64,000 bases of DNA from Streptomyces sp. NBC_00102 (GTDB taxonomy: Bacteria; Actinomycetota; Actinomycetes; Streptomycetales; Streptomycetaceae), in the NCBI RefSeq assembly GCF_026343115.1, contig NZ_JAPEMC010000001.1, positions 3,720,001-3,784,000 of the forward strand. The letters run 5' to 3'. The notes under the pieces are model-generated. The model was not told where the DNA came from. It worked only from the letters and a program-made list of their open reading frames with translations, and made no database searches. The position numbers and the translations under genes are program-made. Positions 8,650 through 17,155 of the stretch are shown here, one piece after another (positions within the stretch are counted from its first letter, which is position 1; every line of letters begins with the position of its first letter).

Positions 8650-10292
8650 TCCCGGCGCCGCAGTGCGGCGAGGCCCGCCGTCACCAGGGCCGCCGTCACC
8701 GCCGTGAGGGCGGCCAGGGCCCATCCCCGCAGGTCGTCCCCCGGGAGCTTCGGCAGGTGGGTGAAGGGCGAGACGTCGAGCGCCGCCTGCGGCAGGTCCA
8801 CCGCCGGGCCGATCCAGCCGAGCGCCAGGCAGAGCCCGGCCGCGCCCCACGAGCCGGCGGCGGCGATCCGGGGCGCCACCCCGTACAGCAGCACGGCCAC
8901 CCCGCCGAGCAGCCAGATCGCGGGGAGCTGGACCAGGGCGGCGCCGAGCACGGCCGGGAGGCGGTGGCCGTAGCCGGCGGCGAGGCCCAGGCCGCCAGCG
9001 CCCATCACGGCGACCGCGCCGCCGAAGGCGAAGAGCAGGTGTCCACCGGCCCAGGCGGTCCGGGTGGCGCCCGCGACGAGCACGGGTTCGGCCAGGCCGC
9101 CGGTCTCCTCCGCGAGCGGCCGGAGCGCCGAGGAGACGGTGTACAGAGCCGCGACCATGCCGAGCATCCCGGCCATCGCGGCGAGGAACGCGTCGGTCAG
9201 CCCGGCCGCGCCGCCCATCCGCGCGATGATCTCGCGCGTCTGCTCGTTGCCGCCGACGAGGTCGGCGGCTCCGTCCGCGAGCCGGCCGAAGACGAGCCCG
9301 ACGACGGCGAAGGACGCCGTCCATCCGGCCAGTGAGCCGCGCTGGAGCCGCAGCGCCAGTCCGTACGGGGTGGTGATCCGGCCGCGCGCGGGCCCCGGGC
9401 GGGTCGCGAACAGGCCGCTGCCCAGGTCCCGTCGGCCGGCCAGTGCGAAGGCGAGGGCGAGGAGCACGGCGGTACCGGCGGCGAAGGCGAGGAGCACCCA
9501 CCAGCGTTCGCCGGCGTACGCGCGGGTGTTCTCCACCCAGCCGAAGGGGGAGAGCCGGGTCAGGACGGAGGAGCCGCCGGAGCTCGCCGCGTCACCGGCG
9601 GCCTTGAGGACGTACGCGGCGCCGATCGCCGCCGCGGTCAGCCCCTTGGCGGCGCGGGCGGTCCCGGTGAGCTGGGCGGCGACGGCGGCGGTGGCGGCGA
9701 AGAGCAGCCCCGTACCGGCGACCGCGAGGCCCAGCGCGTACGCACCGGGGCCGCCGCACCCGGCGGACGTCAGGAGGAGCACCACGAGCGTGGCGAGTGC
9801 CAGATCGGCCACCGCGGCGGCGAGGAGCGCTGCGGTCAGCGGGGCGCGGCGGCCGAGCGGCGCGGCGGAAAGCATCTCCTGACGGCCGGTCTCCTCCTCC
9901 TCGCGGGTGTGGCGCACGACGACGATCAGCGACATCACGGCGGCCATCGCCGCCCCGAAACCCCCCATCCGCCAGCTGACGAGCGCGCCCGCCGAGTCGC
10001 CGAGGACGGGCCCGTACAGCGCCCGGAGGCTGCCGTTGGCGTTCGTCGACGCGGCGAGGCCGGCGCGGTCGGCGACGGTCGGGTAGAGCGAGGCGAAGGA
10101 GCCGGCCACGGAGGCGAAGGAACCCGAGATCGCCAGCAGCCACACGGGGATCAGCACCCGGTCGCGGCGGAGCGCGAGCCGCAGCAGCGTGCCGGTGCCG
10201 GTGAACCGGCCGGAGCGGGCGAGGCGTTCGGCGCCGGCGTCGCCGGGACGGGGGAGCGCACCCGAGGTGTCCGTGGTCGTCGCCGAGGTCAT
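8637..10292 (-). CDS. ABC-2 type exporter permease (polyketide antibiotic transporter-like)
   Basis: 551 residues with about 12 hydrophobic segments in two similar halves (each beginning near [10 protein letters not shown] or [12 protein letters not shown]), the layout of single-chain ABC-2 permeases often annotated as polyketide antibiotic transporters. ATG 10292 is chosen because it overlaps the ATPase stop by 4 bases (10289-10292). It pairs with the ATPase to form an exporter. The substrate is unknown; a divergent GbsR/MarR-type regulator suggests drug or stress inducibility. Confidence 0.88.
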   Translation of the reverse strand: MTSATTTDTSGALPRPGDAGAERLARSGRFTGTGTLLRLALRRDRVLIPVWLLAISGSFASVAGSFASLYPTVADRAGLAASTNANGSLRALYGPVLGDSAGALVSWRMGGFGAAMAAVMSLIVVVRHTREEEETGRQEMLSAAPLGRRAPLTAALLAAAVADLALATLVVLLLTSAGCGGPGAYALGLAVAGTGLLFAATAAVAAQLTGTARAAKGLTAAAIGAAYVLKAAGDAASSGGSSVLTRLSPFGWVENTRAYAGERWWVLLAFAAGTAVLLALAFALAGRRDLGSGLFATRPGPARGRITTPYGLALRLQRGSLAGWTASFAVVGLVFGRLADGAADLVGGNEQTREIIARMGGAAGLTDAFLAAMAGMLGMVAALYTVSSALRPLAEETGGLAEPVLVAGATRTAWAGGHLLFAFGGAVAVMGAGGLGLAAGYGHRLPAVLGAALVQLPAIWLLGGVAVLLYGVAPRIAAAGSWGAAGLCLALGWIGPAVDLPQAALDVSPFTHLPKLPGDDLRGWALAALTAVTAALVTAGLAALRRRDLRG

Positions 10293-11260
10293 CGCGCCGC
10301 CGCCCCGTCCTCGTCGCGGTTCTGTGTACCGCTGAGTGCTGTTTCGCCGTCCGCCGGCTCTCCGTCCGCATCTCCGCCGTCCGCCGCGTAATGGCGCAGG
10401 AAGAGTTCCTCCAGCGTCGGCGGGGCGCAGTTCAGGGCGCGTACCCCGGCGGCCGCCAGTGCGGCGAGTACGGCGTCGAGCTTGTCGGTGTCCACCTGGC
10501 AGCTGATCCGGGCACCCCGCGCCTCGTACCCGTGCACGCCGGGGAGTGAGGCCAGCCCGTGCGGTACGGAGACGAGTTCGGCGGTGATGCCGGTACGTGT
10601 CAGATGCCGCATTCCGGCCGGCGATCCGGTTTCCACCGTGCGGCCCCGGCGGATGATGCTCACCCGGTCGCAGAGGGCCTCGACCTCGCTGAGGAGGTGG
10701 CTGGAGAGCAGGACCGTGCACCCCCGGTCGCGCGCCTCGGTGACGCAGTCGCGGAAGACCGACTCCATCAACGGGTCGAGCCCGCTGGTGGGTTCGTCCA
10801 GGATCAGCAATTCGGCGTCGGAGGCGAACGCGGCCACCAGGGCGACCTTCTGGCGGTTGCCCTTGGAGTACGTGCGCCCCTTCTTCGCCGGGTCCAGCTC
10901 GAAGCGGCGGACCAGCGCGTCGCGCCGGGTCCGGTCGAGTCCGCCGCGCAGCCGTCCGTAGAGGTCGATGACCTCGCCACCGGTGAGGTTCCGCCAGAGG
11001 GTGACGTCGCCGGGGACGTACGCGAGGCGGCGGTGCAGGGCGACCGCGTCCTGCCAGGGGTCCCGGCCGAGCAGTCGTGCGGTGCCCGAGTCGGCGCGCA
11101 GCAGGCCGAGCAGGACGCGGATGGCGGTGGACTTCCCGGCGCCGTTGGGGCCGAGGAAGCCGTGCACCTCCCCGTGGTCCACGGAGAGTTCGAGACCGTC
11201 CAGTGCGGGGGTCCGGCCGAACGACTTGTGCAGTCCGGACACGGAGATGGCCGTCGTCAT
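10289..11260 (-). CDS. ABC transporter ATP-binding protein (drug-exporter type)
   Basis: 323 residues. Walker [10 protein letters not shown], signature [15 protein letters not shown] (variant of LSGGQ, common in this subfamily), Walker [13 protein letters not shown], switch His in [13 protein letters not shown]. An additional C-terminal region of about 100 residues ends in a hydrophilic tail. ATG 11260 begins [15 protein letters not shown]; the frame is open upstream but lacks coding character. Translationally coupled to the permease; divergent from the regulator at 11402. Confidence 0.94.
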   Translation of the reverse strand: MTTAISVSGLHKSFGRTPALDGLELSVDHGEVHGFLGPNGAGKSTAIRVLLGLLRADSGTARLLGRDPWQDAVALHRRLAYVPGDVTLWRNLTGGEVIDLYGRLRGGLDRTRRDALVRRFELDPAKKGRTYSKGNRQKVALVAAFASDAELLILDEPTSGLDPLMESVFRDCVTEARDRGCTVLLSSHLLSEVEALCDRVSIIRRGRTVETGSPAGMRHLTRTGITAELVSVPHGLASLPGVHGYEARGARISCQVDTDKLDAVLAALAAAGVRALNCAPPTLEELFLRHYAADGGDADGEPADGETALSGTQNRDEDGAAAR

Positions 11261-11280
11261 GGATCCGAAAGTACGCGGGT

Positions 11281-11296
11281 TTCACAAATTTCTGAA
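11281..11296. promoter_or_regulatory. AT-rich operator-like palindrome in the ABC/regulator divergent promoter
   Basis: TTCACAAATTTCTGAA is a 16-bp near-perfect palindrome (only the symmetric positions 5 and 12 mismatch) in a markedly AT-rich patch that stands out from the surrounding GC-rich DNA. It is 20 bp upstream of the ATPase ATG and about 105 bp upstream of the regulator ATG. Size and symmetry fit a MarR/GbsR-type operator; binding is inferred. Confidence 0.55.
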
Positions 11297-11401
11297 GTTA
11301 AAGAACCGTATAAAGTCGGGAGCCGGACGACATCCTGAGCCGGGCCGTGTGGGACAACCCCAGGACCGGCCGGCGGGCCGGATCGGGAGGGCGGAACGGC
11401 G

Positions 11402-11965
11402 ATGGGCGAGGGTACGGGCGGTACGGGCGCGCGGGGCGATCAGGCCCGGGACGGGGAGGCTGAGGCCGTCTCGCGGTTCGTCGAACGCTTCGCGGCCGAC
11501 ATGACGGAGGCGGGCATGCAGCGCATGGCCTCGCGGGTCTTCGCCGCGCTCCTCGCCGACGACGACGCCACCATGACCTCGGCCGAACTCGCCACCGGGC
11601 TCCGGATCAGCCCGGCCGCCGTCTCCGGCGCGATCGGCTATCTCACCCAGGTCGGCATGGTCGGCAGGGAACGCGAACCGGGCTCCCGCCGCGACCGCTA
11701 CCGGCTCCACCACGAGATCTGGTACACCACCTTCGCCGGACGCGACCGGGTCATGACCCGCTGGGAGCAGACCCTCCGCGACGGGGCCCGCTCTTTCGGC
11801 GAGGACACCCCGGCGGGCGCGCGGCTCGCGGAGACGGCGGAGTTCTTCGAGTTCGTCCAGGACGAGCTGGTCACGATGATGGAGCGCTGGAAGGCCCGGC
11901 AGGAGGCCAATCGGGAGGCCGATCGGGAGGCCGATCGGGAGGCCGGAGGGGAGCCCCGCCGGTGA
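11402..11965 (+). CDS. GbsR/MarR-type transcriptional regulator
   Basis: 187 residues. A winged helix lies at about 40-105 (ASRVFAALLADDDATMTSAE, LATGLRISPAAVSGAIGYLT, wing REREPGSRRDRYRL), followed by a dimerisation helix region. The C-terminus has an imperfect EADREADREADREA tail produced by 12-bp DNA repeats (about 11909-11945). GGGAGG precedes the ATG. Its position suggests it regulates the divergent ABC exporter. Confidence 0.88.
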   Translation: MGEGTGGTGARGDQARDGEAEAVSRFVERFAADMTEAGMQRMASRVFAALLADDDATMTSAELATGLRISPAAVSGAIGYLTQVGMVGREREPGSRRDRYRLHHEIWYTTFAGRDRVMTRWEQTLRDGARSFGEDTPAGARLAETAEFFEFVQDELVTMMERWKARQEANREADREADREAGGEPRR

Positions 11966-12056
11966 ACCGCGGGTCGGAGACGGCGGCGATACTGGCCGCT
12001 GTCCGCGGACAGGCGCCGCGGGCGAGAGCCGCTTTCGAGAGCCGTGGAGGCACCGC

Positions 12057-12872
12057 GTGAAGATACGGCCCGTACGGCGACGTACCGCGCTCCTGGGCGG
12101 CGCCCTCGCCGGGGTACTGGTCCTGGCCGTCCTGGCCGGGGGTGCGGAGGCCGTCGCCCGGCATGTGGTGGACGGGCGGGTGGAGAAACTGGCCGGTGAG
12201 CGGCTGGGGTCCGAGGTGACGGCCGACAGCGACGGCTGGGGTCTCGTGGCGCTCACCCGCGGCAGGCTGGGCACCCTCACCCTGCACGCGGAGGACGCCA
12301 CCCTCGACGGGCTGGACGGGATCACGGTCGACGCGGAGCTCCGGGACCTCACCGTCCCCCGCGGAGACGGCCGGGCGTCGGTGTCCGGCAGCAGCGCCCG
12401 CGCCGAGGTGCCGGCCGAGGCCCTGCGCGACCAGGTCACCGCGGCGGGCGGCGCGTTCGCTTCGATGGTCGGTGACGTCGAACCCCGGCCGGGGGACGGG
12501 ACGCTGCGGATCATGCTGGGCTCGGGCGGCCTCGGGCAGGCCGACGTACGGCCCGAACTGCGCGACGGCGCCGTCCGCTTCACCCTGACCGGCGCGAAGA
12601 TGTTCGGCGTCGACGCCCCGAAGGCCGTGACCGACACCATCGAGTCCGCCCTCACCGGGCTGTCCGCGGACGGCAAGGGCGGCCTGGGCGGCCTGGGCGG
12701 TCTCGCGGGCGGGACGGGCGCGGCCGATCCGGAGAGCCCGCAGGGCGCGGCCGTCGCTCTGGGGCTGCGCCCCACCGCCGTCACGGTCACCGAGAAGGGG
12801 CTGCGGGTGGACCTGAAGGGCGGACCGGCCACCTTCGACAAGGACATCGGGGCTCAGGACACGAGCCGCTGA
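12057..12872 (+). CDS. DUF2993 (LmeA-like) lipid-binding secreted/membrane protein
   Basis: 271 residues. An Arg-rich start and hydrophobic segment (RRTALLGGALAGVLVLAVLA, about residues 8-27) act as a signal or anchor. The rest is a predicted extracytoplasmic domain with the DUF2993 pattern (VEKLAGERLGSEVTADSDGW, LTVPRGDG, RFTLTGAKMFGV), including a Gly-rich GGLGGLGGLAGG loop. The mycobacterial relative LmeA binds phosphoinositides and affects lipomannan; a comparable envelope role is inference. GTG 12057 follows GTGGAGGCACC. Convergent with the DAGK-like gene. Confidence 0.82.
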   Translation: MKIRPVRRRTALLGGALAGVLVLAVLAGGAEAVARHVVDGRVEKLAGERLGSEVTADSDGWGLVALTRGRLGTLTLHAEDATLDGLDGITVDAELRDLTVPRGDGRASVSGSSARAEVPAEALRDQVTAAGGAFASMVGDVEPRPGDGTLRIMLGSGGLGQADVRPELRDGAVRFTLTGAKMFGVDAPKAVTDTIESALTGLSADGKGGLGGLGGLAGGTGAADPESPQGAAVALGLRPTAVTVTEKGLRVDLKGGPATFDKDIGAQDTSR

Positions 12873-12889
12873 GCCCGCGCGGGCCTCAG
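12869..12889. terminator. short palindrome joining two convergent stop codons
   Basis: GCCCGCGCGGGC (12873-12884) flanked by CTGA and TCAG lies across the stops of the convergent DUF2993 and DAGK-like genes, which are 13 bp apart. It is a plausible bidirectional terminator. Confidence 0.45.
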
Positions 12890-13764
12890 GCCGCGGCCTC
12901 CGCCGCCGGGACCATCAGCCCCCAGGCGTCGGCCAGGACCGTCCATGTGCGCCGCCGGACCGGGCCGTGGAGCTGTATGTCGGCCCGGTAGCGGAAGTCG
13001 GGGCCGGAGACCGTCACCGCCTTGGCCTCCGCCGTCACGGTCTCGCCGCCCGTTGCGCGTACCACCACCTCCGCCAGGCCGCCGCCGTTCCGCGAGGTCA
13101 CGGTGACCGCCTCCACCGGCCGGTCCAGGTCGTTGAGGAGGACGCCGTCGGCCTCCACCCGGAGGCGGTAACCGGGGGTCCCGGTGGTGGCCGACGCCGG
13201 GAGGGGGCGGACCAGGGTGCGGACCAGCGAGACACAGGTGTCCCAGACGGCCGTGACGCCCGAGTGGGAGGGGGCGCTCGTGCCGTCCGTGCTCTGACCG
13301 GGGGCGGGCGGGGGCGCGGGGATGTCCACGCCGCCCAGGACCACACCGTCGCTGTCGTCGACGAGCAGGTCGAGGTGGTGCACCGTCCCGTCCAGTGCCG
13401 TGCGCGCCGCCGCCACCGCTCCGCGCGGCACGCCGAGGGCGTAGGCGAGGCGGAGGGCGGGCGGGGCGCCGACGGGGACCAGCGCCAGGGCGCTGTCGGC
13501 CAGCTCCCGGTCACGGTGCAACTGGGCCACCGCCCGGAGCAGGGCGTGGTCGTCGCCGATGACCACCGGCCGCCTGCTGCCCCGCCGGGACAGGGCGCGG
13601 GCGAACTCCTCCGGGGTCTCCGGAAGAGAGATCTTGGCGTGCGCTCCGGCGTTCAGCACGTCCTTCGCGATACGGACGGACTCGCCGTCGGTCCGGCGGG
13701 CAACCGGGTCGATGACCACCAGCAGCTGGTGGCCGTCGTCGCCGGGGGGCTCTGCAGCCGACAC
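12886..13764 (-). CDS. diacylglycerol-kinase-like protein with degenerate catalytic motifs
   Basis: 292 residues from GTG 13764, chosen because GAGGAAGGAC lies 5-7 nt upstream; a TTG at 13797 would add 11 residues. The order and spacing match a DAGK catalytic domain plus C-terminal lobe: LLVVIDPVARR at the start, VVIGDDHALLRAVAQLHRDR where GGDGT(L) is expected, LVPVGAPPALRLAYALGVPRG where PxGTGNDFAR is expected, then a beta-rich C-terminal part. Both ATP/metal signatures are lost (GDDHA for GGDGT; GAPPALRLA for GTGNDFAR), so kinase activity is doubtful. Streptomyces commonly annotate such a gene upstream of purA. Divergent from purA. Confidence 0.75.
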   Translation of the reverse strand: MSAAEPPGDDGHQLLVVIDPVARRTDGESVRIAKDVLNAGAHAKISLPETPEEFARALSRRGSRRPVVIGDDHALLRAVAQLHRDRELADSALALVPVGAPPALRLAYALGVPRGAVAAARTALDGTVHHLDLLVDDSDGVVLGGVDIPAPPPAPGQSTDGTSAPSHSGVTAVWDTCVSLVRTLVRPLPASATTGTPGYRLRVEADGVLLNDLDRPVEAVTVTSRNGGGLAEVVVRATGGETVTAEAKAVTVSGPDFRYRADIQLHGPVRRRTWTVLADAWGLMVPAAEAAA

Positions 13765-13798
13765 CTCGGTCCTTCCTCGGGTAGCATCTTGGTGCAAG

Positions 13799-13826
13799 AG
13801 CCCCTTGCGCTATTGCGCCAGGGGCT
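13799..13826. terminator. stem-loop between the DAGK-like gene and purA
   Basis: AGCCCCTTGCGC (13799-13810) pairs with GCGCCAGGGGCT (13815-13826), one mismatch, TATT loop. It sits in the divergent intergenic region about 35 bp upstream of the DAGK-like GTG, so it is a 5'-leader structure or attenuator rather than an ordinary end-of-gene terminator. Confidence 0.5.
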
Positions 13827-13949
13827 TCGTCTATTCCGGGGCACCCGGTTCGACGGCTCAGGCTTTGTCGTACATCGTCGTATGGCAAGTACGACCTTTA
13901 CGTACGCCCCTGACCTTGGACATGCCCCGCCCGGAAGGGGTGTACGCCT

Positions 13950-15233
13950 GTGCCCGCACTTGTGCTGCTCGGTGCTCAGTGGGGTGACGAGGGCAAGGGG
14001 AAGGCCACCGATCTCCTCGGTGGATCCGTCGACTATGTGGTGCGATACCAGGGCGGCAACAACGCCGGTCACACGGTTGTCGTAGGCGACCAGAAGTACG
14101 CACTGCATCTCCTCCCCTCCGGAATTCTGTCACCGGGTTGTACCCCGGTGATCGGTAACGGTGTCGTGGTCGACCCGGCCGTGCTGCTCTCCGAACTGAG
14201 CGGTCTGAACGAGCGGGGCGTCGACACGTCCAAGCTTCTGATCAGCGGCAACGCTCATTTGATCACCCCGTACAACGTCACGCTCGACAAGGTGTCGGAA
14301 CGCTTCCTCGGTAAGCGGAAGATCGGCACGACCGGCCGCGGAATCGGCCCGACGTATGCCGACAAGATCAACCGTGTCGGTATTCGCGTGCAGGACCTCT
14401 ACGACGAGTCGATCCTCGTCCAGAAGGTCGAGGCGGCCCTGGAGCAGAAGAACCAGCTTCTGGCCAAGGTCTTCAACCGCCGCGCGATCGAGGCCGAGGG
14501 CATCGTCGAGGAGATGCTCCAGTACGCGGAGCAGATCAAGCCGTTCGTCGCCGACACGACGCTGATCCTCAACAACGCCATCGACGACGGCAAGGTCGTG
14601 CTCTTCGAGGGAGGCCAGGGCACCCTGCTCGACGTCGACCACGGCACCTACCCCTTCGTCACCTCGTCGAACCCGACCGCGGGCGGCGCCTGCACCGGTG
14701 CCGGCGTGGGACCGACGAAGATCAGCCGGGTCATCGGCATCCTGAAGGCGTACACCACGCGCGTCGGCTCCGGCCCGTTCCCGACGGAGCTGCTGGACGC
14801 GGACGGCGAGGCCCTGCGCCGCATCGGTGGCGAGCGCGGTGTCACCACCGGCCGTGACCGTCGCTGCGGCTGGTTCGACGCTCCGATCGCGCGGTACGCG
14901 ACCCGGGTCAACGGCCTGACCGACTTCTTCCTCACCAAGCTCGACGTGCTCACCGGCTGGGAGCAGATCCCGGTCTGCGTGGCGTACGAGATCGACGGCA
15001 AGCGCGTCGAGGAGCTGCCCTACAACCAGACCGACTTCCACCACGCGAAGCCGATCTACGAGAACCTCCCGGGCTGGTCCGAGGACATCACCAAGGCGAA
15101 GACCTTCTCCGACCTGCCGAAGAACGCGCAGGCCTACGTGAAGGCGCTGGAGGAGATGTCGGGCGCTCCGATCTCCGCGATCGGCGTCGGCCCCGGCCGT
15201 ACCGAGACGATCGAGATCAACTCTTTCCTGTAG
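13950..15233 (+). CDS. purA: adenylosuccinate synthetase
   Basis: 427 residues. It catalyses GTP-dependent condensation of IMP with aspartate, the first committed step to AMP. Family hallmarks: [16 protein letters not shown] (phosphate-binding loop), [51 protein letters not shown]-like [13 protein letters not shown] and the guanine-binding [12 protein letters not shown] 13950 is supported by GGAAGGGG upstream. A perfect 20-bp hairpin follows. Housekeeping gene. Confidence 0.98.
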   Translation: MPALVLLGAQWGDEGKGKATDLLGGSVDYVVRYQGGNNAGHTVVVGDQKYALHLLPSGILSPGCTPVIGNGVVVDPAVLLSELSGLNERGVDTSKLLISGNAHLITPYNVTLDKVSERFLGKRKIGTTGRGIGPTYADKINRVGIRVQDLYDESILVQKVEAALEQKNQLLAKVFNRRAIEAEGIVEEMLQYAEQIKPFVADTTLILNNAIDDGKVVLFEGGQGTLLDVDHGTYPFVTSSNPTAGGACTGAGVGPTKISRVIGILKAYTTRVGSGPFPTELLDADGEALRRIGGERGVTTGRDRRCGWFDAPIARYATRVNGLTDFFLTKLDVLTGWEQIPVCVAYEIDGKRVEELPYNQTDFHHAKPIYENLPGWSEDITKAKTFSDLPKNAQAYVKALEEMSGAPISAIGVGPGRTETIEINSFL

Positions 15234-15267
15234 GGGTTCCCTCAGGGGTACCGCACGAGCACGACGA

Positions 15268-15310
15268 CGGCCGCGGGCCGGGACACGCACCGTGTCCCGG
15301 CCCGCGGCCG
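15268..15310. terminator. bidirectional terminator between purA and the PstS-like gene
   Basis: Perfect 20-bp arms (15268-15287 and 15291-15310) with a CAC loop, between convergent genes. Confidence 0.85.
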
Positions 15311-15405
15311 GTTCTCGTTCTCGCTTTCGGACCGGGGCTCCGGGTCGCCGGGGCTCCGGCGGCCTGGTGGCCTGGCGGCCCGGTGGCCCGGTGGCCCGGT
15401 GGTCT

Positions 15406-16914
15406 TCAGGGGCCGTCGCCGCACAGCGGGTACGCCTGCGGGGCCGAGCAGGGCACGTGGCCGTGGTTGCGCAGGGCCTGCTGGTCGTTGCTGTTCACGT
15501 AGTCGAGGAAGCGGGCGGCGAGCGAGTCGGCGGCCGGCTTCTCGTAGGTGTACGCGTACTCGACGACCCAGTACGGATAGCCGCTGGTGGTGATCTTCTC
15601 GGGAGACGGCTCCTTGCCGTCGATGGTGATGCGGTGCAGGCCCTTCGGCGCGGGAGTGCCGGTGCGCAGTTCGCTGTAGCCGATCGCTCCGTCCACGGTT
15701 TTGACGGTGCGCAGCACCTCGTCGGTGCTGCTGAGTTCGCAGCGGGTGACCGGCACCTTCGGGTCGTCGCGGGTGAGGCAGTCGCGGGACGACGTGGGGA
15801 CGGGTTCGTTGCCGCCCAGCACCCGCTGCTGGAGGGCCACCCGGGTGCCCGAGTTCGCGTCCCGGCTCACGAGCCGGATCTCCAGGTCGGGGTTGCCGGG
15901 GAAGTGGTTCCAGTTCCGGATCTCGCCCCGGTAGATCCGCCTCACGTCGTCCAGCGACAGGTCCCGCACGCGCACCTTGTCGTTGACGACGAGCGAGAAC
16001 AGCACCACGGCGACCCTGCTGTTCTCGCTCAGCTCCGGGTAGCCGTCCGGCTTCGGGTCGTCGGAGAAGACGACCGTGGCGGGGGCGGCGCCGCGTTCGG
16101 CCAGGAGCCGGATTCCGGCGTCACTGCCGTGCATGTCCACGCTGATCGAGGAGCCCTCGCAGGCCCGCGTGTACAGTTTCGCCATCTCGGTCACGGCCGG
16201 CTGGAAGGCGGTGGATCCCGCCACCCGCAGGGTGCCCCGGGCGCATTCGACCGGCGGCGGGGTGCGGTCGAGCGCCAGGATGATCGAGGAGAGCGTGACG
16301 ACTCCGACGGTCAGAGCGACGGTGATGAACCGGGCGGCCCGGCTGAAGACCGGCGGTTTCTCGTCCGGGCGGGCCGCGCTGTTGACCCGTACGTCCCCGT
16401 CCCGGATGCCGCCGACTACCTTGATCGGGCTGCCCACTTCGCCACCGGTGAGCAGTACCAGGAGTTTGAAGTGCTGGTGGCGATTGAGGGGCACGCGCGG
16501 GAGCCGTATGAGCCCGCCCTCCTGCCGCATCCCGGCGGCAGGGGTGAAGTGCTCCATCAGGTGGCCGGCCTCGACGGGCTGGGTGACGGCTATCCCGCGC
16601 ACCGTCCGGTCGGTGAACTCCACGGTCAGACCGTGCCGGTCGATGCCGGTGTAGTCGTCGCGGGAGATGGACTGCGAGCCGTCGTTCTCGATGCGCAGCA
16701 GGACGAGGGTGGCGTCCGACATGTCGGGGGTCTCGTCGAAGAGCCCCAGCCGGACGTTGACGCCGCTGCCGATCGGGGTGTCCATCTGGACCCGGTACCC
16801 GATGCGCCGCGGGGCCGGAATGCGGCGCTCGTACCAGAGCACCCCGACGGAGACCAGCACGCCGATCGCGGCGGTTCCGACGGCCACCACGTTCTCGGGG
16901 GTGAACCAGCTCAC
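15406..16914 (-). CDS. membrane-anchored PstS-like substrate-binding protein
   Basis: 502 residues. TM1 about 8-27 (VVAVGTAAIGVLVSVGVLW), a beta-rich roughly 150-residue domain (GYRVQMDTPIGSG then TLVLLRIENDGSQSIS), TM2 about 191-214, then a periplasmic-binding-protein-like domain (about 222-490): LRVAGSTAFQPAVTEMAKLY, VFSDDP, VVNDKVRVRDLSLDDVRRIY, SRDANSGTRVALQQRVLGG and IGYSELRTG. The GSTAF and SRDxNSGTR elements are typical of phosphate-binding PstS domains. The two-helix anchor and extra N-terminal domain are unlike classical lipoprotein PstS, and no pst transporter adjoins. GTG 16914 follows GGAGGC. A signalling role with the downstream receptor kinase is a possibility only. Confidence 0.78.
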   Translation of the reverse strand: MSWFTPENVVAVGTAAIGVLVSVGVLWYERRIPAPRRIGYRVQMDTPIGSGVNVRLGLFDETPDMSDATLVLLRIENDGSQSISRDDYTGIDRHGLTVEFTDRTVRGIAVTQPVEAGHLMEHFTPAAGMRQEGGLIRLPRVPLNRHQHFKLLVLLTGGEVGSPIKVVGGIRDGDVRVNSAARPDEKPPVFSRAARFITVALTVGVVTLSSIILALDRTPPPVECARGTLRVAGSTAFQPAVTEMAKLYTRACEGSSISVDMHGSDAGIRLLAERGAAPATVVFSDDPKPDGYPELSENSRVAVVLFSLVVNDKVRVRDLSLDDVRRIYRGEIRNWNHFPGNPDLEIRLVSRDANSGTRVALQQRVLGGNEPVPTSSRDCLTRDDPKVPVTRCELSSTDEVLRTVKTVDGAIGYSELRTGTPAPKGLHRITIDGKEPSPEKITTSGYPYWVVEYAYTYEKPAADSLAARFLDYVNSNDQQALRNHGHVPCSAPQAYPLCGDGP

Positions 16915-17155
16915 GGCTGCCTCCTCGCGCTGCGTCGTGCGTACCGGACCGCGCGGCGCGCCCGGCGCGGCCCTCGGGCGGCCACCGTACGAGCGGGAGG
17001 ACGGGTGCGGAGCTGCGGAAGGAGTGTTGTCGGCCGGTGTTCGCCTCCTGTTCAGCTCGGACCCGGGAAGGGGGCTGGCCGGTTCAACTCTGTGCAGGGG
17101 ATGGCGTGTTCGGGCGCGGTGGCTTCGGGTTCGCGCGGGGGTGACAACCGGGTGG

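Noticed and set aside
10293..11285. 882-codon frame joining the ABC permease with an N-terminal extension
   Set aside because: The extension is an out-of-frame reading of the ATPase gene; the permease ATG overlaps the ATPase stop in the usual way.
7400..11965. P450, ABC exporter and regulator as a secondary-metabolite cluster
   Set aside because: No synthase, tailoring or resistance genes accompany them; surrounding genes are housekeeping.
13799..13826. tRNA or small RNA gene between the DAGK-like gene and purA
   Set aside because: Only a single 12-bp hairpin; no cloverleaf or promoter.
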